Under the pieces are notes generated by a model, which made no database searches, was not told where the DNA came from, and saw only the letters and a list, made by a program, of their open reading frames with translations. Source: Rhizophagus clarus (Eukaryota > Glomeromycota > Glomeromycetes > Glomerales > Glomeraceae). From it: DNA of 64,000 bases. The DNA lies in NCBI GenBank assembly GCA_015698045.1, contig BLAL01000242.1:377001-441000 (forward strand). Reading direction: 5' to 3'. This document shows, one piece after another, positions 62,151-64,000 of the stretch (positions are counted from its first letter, which is position 1; the number at the start of each line of letters is the position of its first letter). Made by a program: the position numbers and the translations under genes.

Positions 62151-62283
62151 TTTCTAAATTTGTTAATAAATCACGAATTTTTAATGCTAGAATTCACATC
62201 ATTGTAAAAAAATAATTATATAAATATATCAAAAAAATTATTCTTTTCTCGATTAATTATGAATAATGGTCATCCTAATGGCG

Positions 62284-62435
62284 TTATACAACTGGTAGAA
62301 TAGAGAACTGGAAGCACTTCGTGGCTACAGTTTGCGAAAGTTTTCAGTCAGGTACCCAGACCTGATATACGAAGGATAGCCTACTGTGAACGTCCTTCTC
62401 TATTCGGCCCTCCTGGATAAGGCATTGTATAACTG
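62284..62435. repeat. Foldback element, GTTATACAACTGG...GAATAGAGAA
   Basis: GTTATACAACTGGTAGAATAGAGAA at 62284 pairs with TTCTCTATTC (about 62396-62405) and TTGTATAAC (about 62426-62434). The loop is unusually G+C-rich for this window (CTTCGTGGCTACAG, CAGGTACCCAGACCTG). It is either a small MITE or a structured RNA. No ORF. Confidence 0.5.
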
Positions 62436-62850
62436 ATAGTTATTTGTAATTATTTTTTGGGTTGCGTTGGTACTGACGTTCTCGTCGTGCAACTTGGGTA
62501 TCAATATAATTATTGATAGCGAACAAGTACCAGTTAATTATAATATGTTTTAAATTTTTAATTATTTTTTGCATATAGAGTTAAAAAAATTTTTTTACAT
62601 ACATTTATATGATAACATAATAAATAAATAAATAAATCTCTTTTTTATAAATCACTTATTAAATATATATTATTTTATAATAATGGAGTTGTTACTATTT
62701 GCTTATGAAAAAAATAATTATTATATTATTGAAAAGGGTTCTCTAATATATTATTCAATTATTATTATTATTTTTTTTTCTTCTTTACCATGACCACCAT
62801 TATGACGGCTAAAAATTTATTTCAATATTTATTTGTCATTATAACTAAAT
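62436..62850. other. AT-rich spacer
   Basis: No gene. It contains (AAAT)n at 62619-62636 and a T run at 62770. It is the 3' flank of the transposase relic that follows on the minus strand. Confidence 0.4.
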
Positions 62851-64000
62851 TTAAAATATATATTTGTTTACAAAATATTCATTTGACTTATCAAACCGGG
62901 GTACTATATGTGCAATATTTTGTATAGCCTCAATATCGATAAAATTATAGATTTCTGTAAGTTCTAGTAAAGGGCATCCATAAAGATATGGATGACTTTC
63001 AGATTTGAAGTCATACCATTGAATTAATGCGAGATTTAACGGATCTCCAAAATCTATCCTTGCTATTAACAAAATCTTCAAAAATATTTTAATTTAGTAA
63101 CGTCATTTAAATAATTTGTACCAATAAATTAAATAATTACCTGCCCATAACAAATGCTTTGATCAGAAGCATAATCAAATAATTCATCAGAGTCCATGCG
63201 AATCGACACATTACTAAACCAAGGTTTGCCATAATAACTATTAGTTGCACGTATTATTGCACCATTTTCTATTATAACTGATCCGTATATAGTCACTTTG
63301 CCTTTATCTGCAATATTTTCGTGATCTATATACAGATTTAAACATTCAGAAAAATTTTCAAACCCAGATTTCATTCTGTTATCTATATTAGAATTTTCCG
63401 CCTGTTTTACAAAGAAATCGTGTGCATCTTTTAGCAAAAATTCAAAATGTTTAGCCACGAATTTAAATGTACGGGGGGTGATTGCTAAATTTGGTGTTCG
63501 ATGGGTTATATTTATTATTGATCGCCATCGAATCTATAAAAAAATTTAATCAATTAAAAATCTTCATTGTATAAGTACGTAATTTTATAATACTTACTAT
63601 TTGCATTAATTGTATCCCTATATTTTTAATCGGTATGGATTTTTGACATATTCTTTGTGAAGACTTTCGTAAGTCTCCGTAGTGTATCCATTAACTGCAC
63701 CAAAAGATCAAATCGAATCAACTATATGGTATACCCACGAATGCAGTTTTGGTAATTTCAGTTCCGAGAAGAACATATGTTGAAGAGTTTTGACGAACAT
63801 TTGTGACCATTCATTTATCGATTCCTGAAATTTGATCAAATCACTTTCTTTAAAATTTTCATATTGACTAATTGCATACATTTCATTCCAAGCTTCGTAA
63901 AGTTTTGTCAGATCTTCATTCTTTACAAAATTTTCAATATTCTCATTATTTTCATATAAATTATCCACCACAAAAATCATTATTTTCATCAGATTGCGAT
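62851..64000 (-). pseudogene. C-terminal part of a second transposase (Plavaka/Tnp2-like), truncated by window end
   Basis: Three exons are visible: beyond 64000-63598, 63533-63141 and 63075-62851, with introns of 64 and 65 bp. Exon 1 has LPKLHSWVYHIVDSI, then a TGA (63710), then SFGAVNGYTTETYESLHKEY, a pattern I associate with Plavaka/CACTA-type transposases near their last catalytic segment. A lost A in an A run at about 63630 shifts frame to GIQLMQI, which then joins exon 2 (IRWRSI). Exon 2 ends ICYGQ and exon 3 gives ILLIARIDFGD...QWYDF. Family assignment is from memory of motif style and is moderate. Confidence 0.5.

Overview
The window is about three-quarters A+T and carries intron-bearing genes, a large kinase family and many transposon relics. 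The kinase family is the type (zinc knuckle, then an NWTSGN..ID.FIQ linker, then a tyrosine-kinase-like domain) that is hugely expanded in arbuscular mycorrhizal fungi. I therefore read it as nuclear DNA of a Glomeromycotina fungus, most likely Rhizophagus irregularis or a close relative. This is inferred from protein style, not from a search.

Positions 1-6000 are mostly non-coding, with one hAT-like MITE (3398-3736). Positions 6065-16468 hold a head-to-head pair of large kinase genes, A (minus) and B (plus), on either side of a 2.55-kb spacer. Positions 17199-20040 are a knot of nested inverted repeats and MITEs. Positions 20041-28277 are gene-poor, with two small hypothetical genes. Positions 28278-37328 hold two more kinase genes of the same kind, C and D, in tandem on the minus strand. 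A decayed relative, F (38100-39335), is split by a 509-bp hAT MITE. Positions 41221-47639 are a second copy of 29943-35999, containing broken versions of C and D, a 5'-truncated LINE and a precise internal inversion. Positions 47640-50800 are repeats. Positions 50837-52604 are a gene interrupted only by in-frame stops. Positions 53247-60259 are a complete CACTA transposon with TTG target duplication, bearing two divergent decayed genes. Positions 60883-64000 hold small genes and the 3' part of another transposase.

The most striking content is the kinase genes. Each is a tandem array of five or six kinase N-lobe modules, followed by one full catalytic C-lobe. Every internal exon begins and ends in phase 0, runs from strands beta4-beta5 of one module through a CxxC...CxxC knuckle to helix alphaC of the next, and is separated by introns of only 64-75 bp. 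Only the last module keeps the glycine loop and VALK lysine. The earlier modules are degenerate pseudo-N-lobes. Predicted proteins are about 1190 (A), 1037 (C) and 1013 (D) residues; B would be similar but for a 1-bp deletion in exon 1. All these genes, and even relic F, share an upstream block that reads TGGCGYAA...TACTAC on the genomic plus strand for the minus-strand genes, plus a CACGTG or CATGTG box.

All splice sites were placed by eye from frame, phase and homology between modules. No transcripts or database searches were used.
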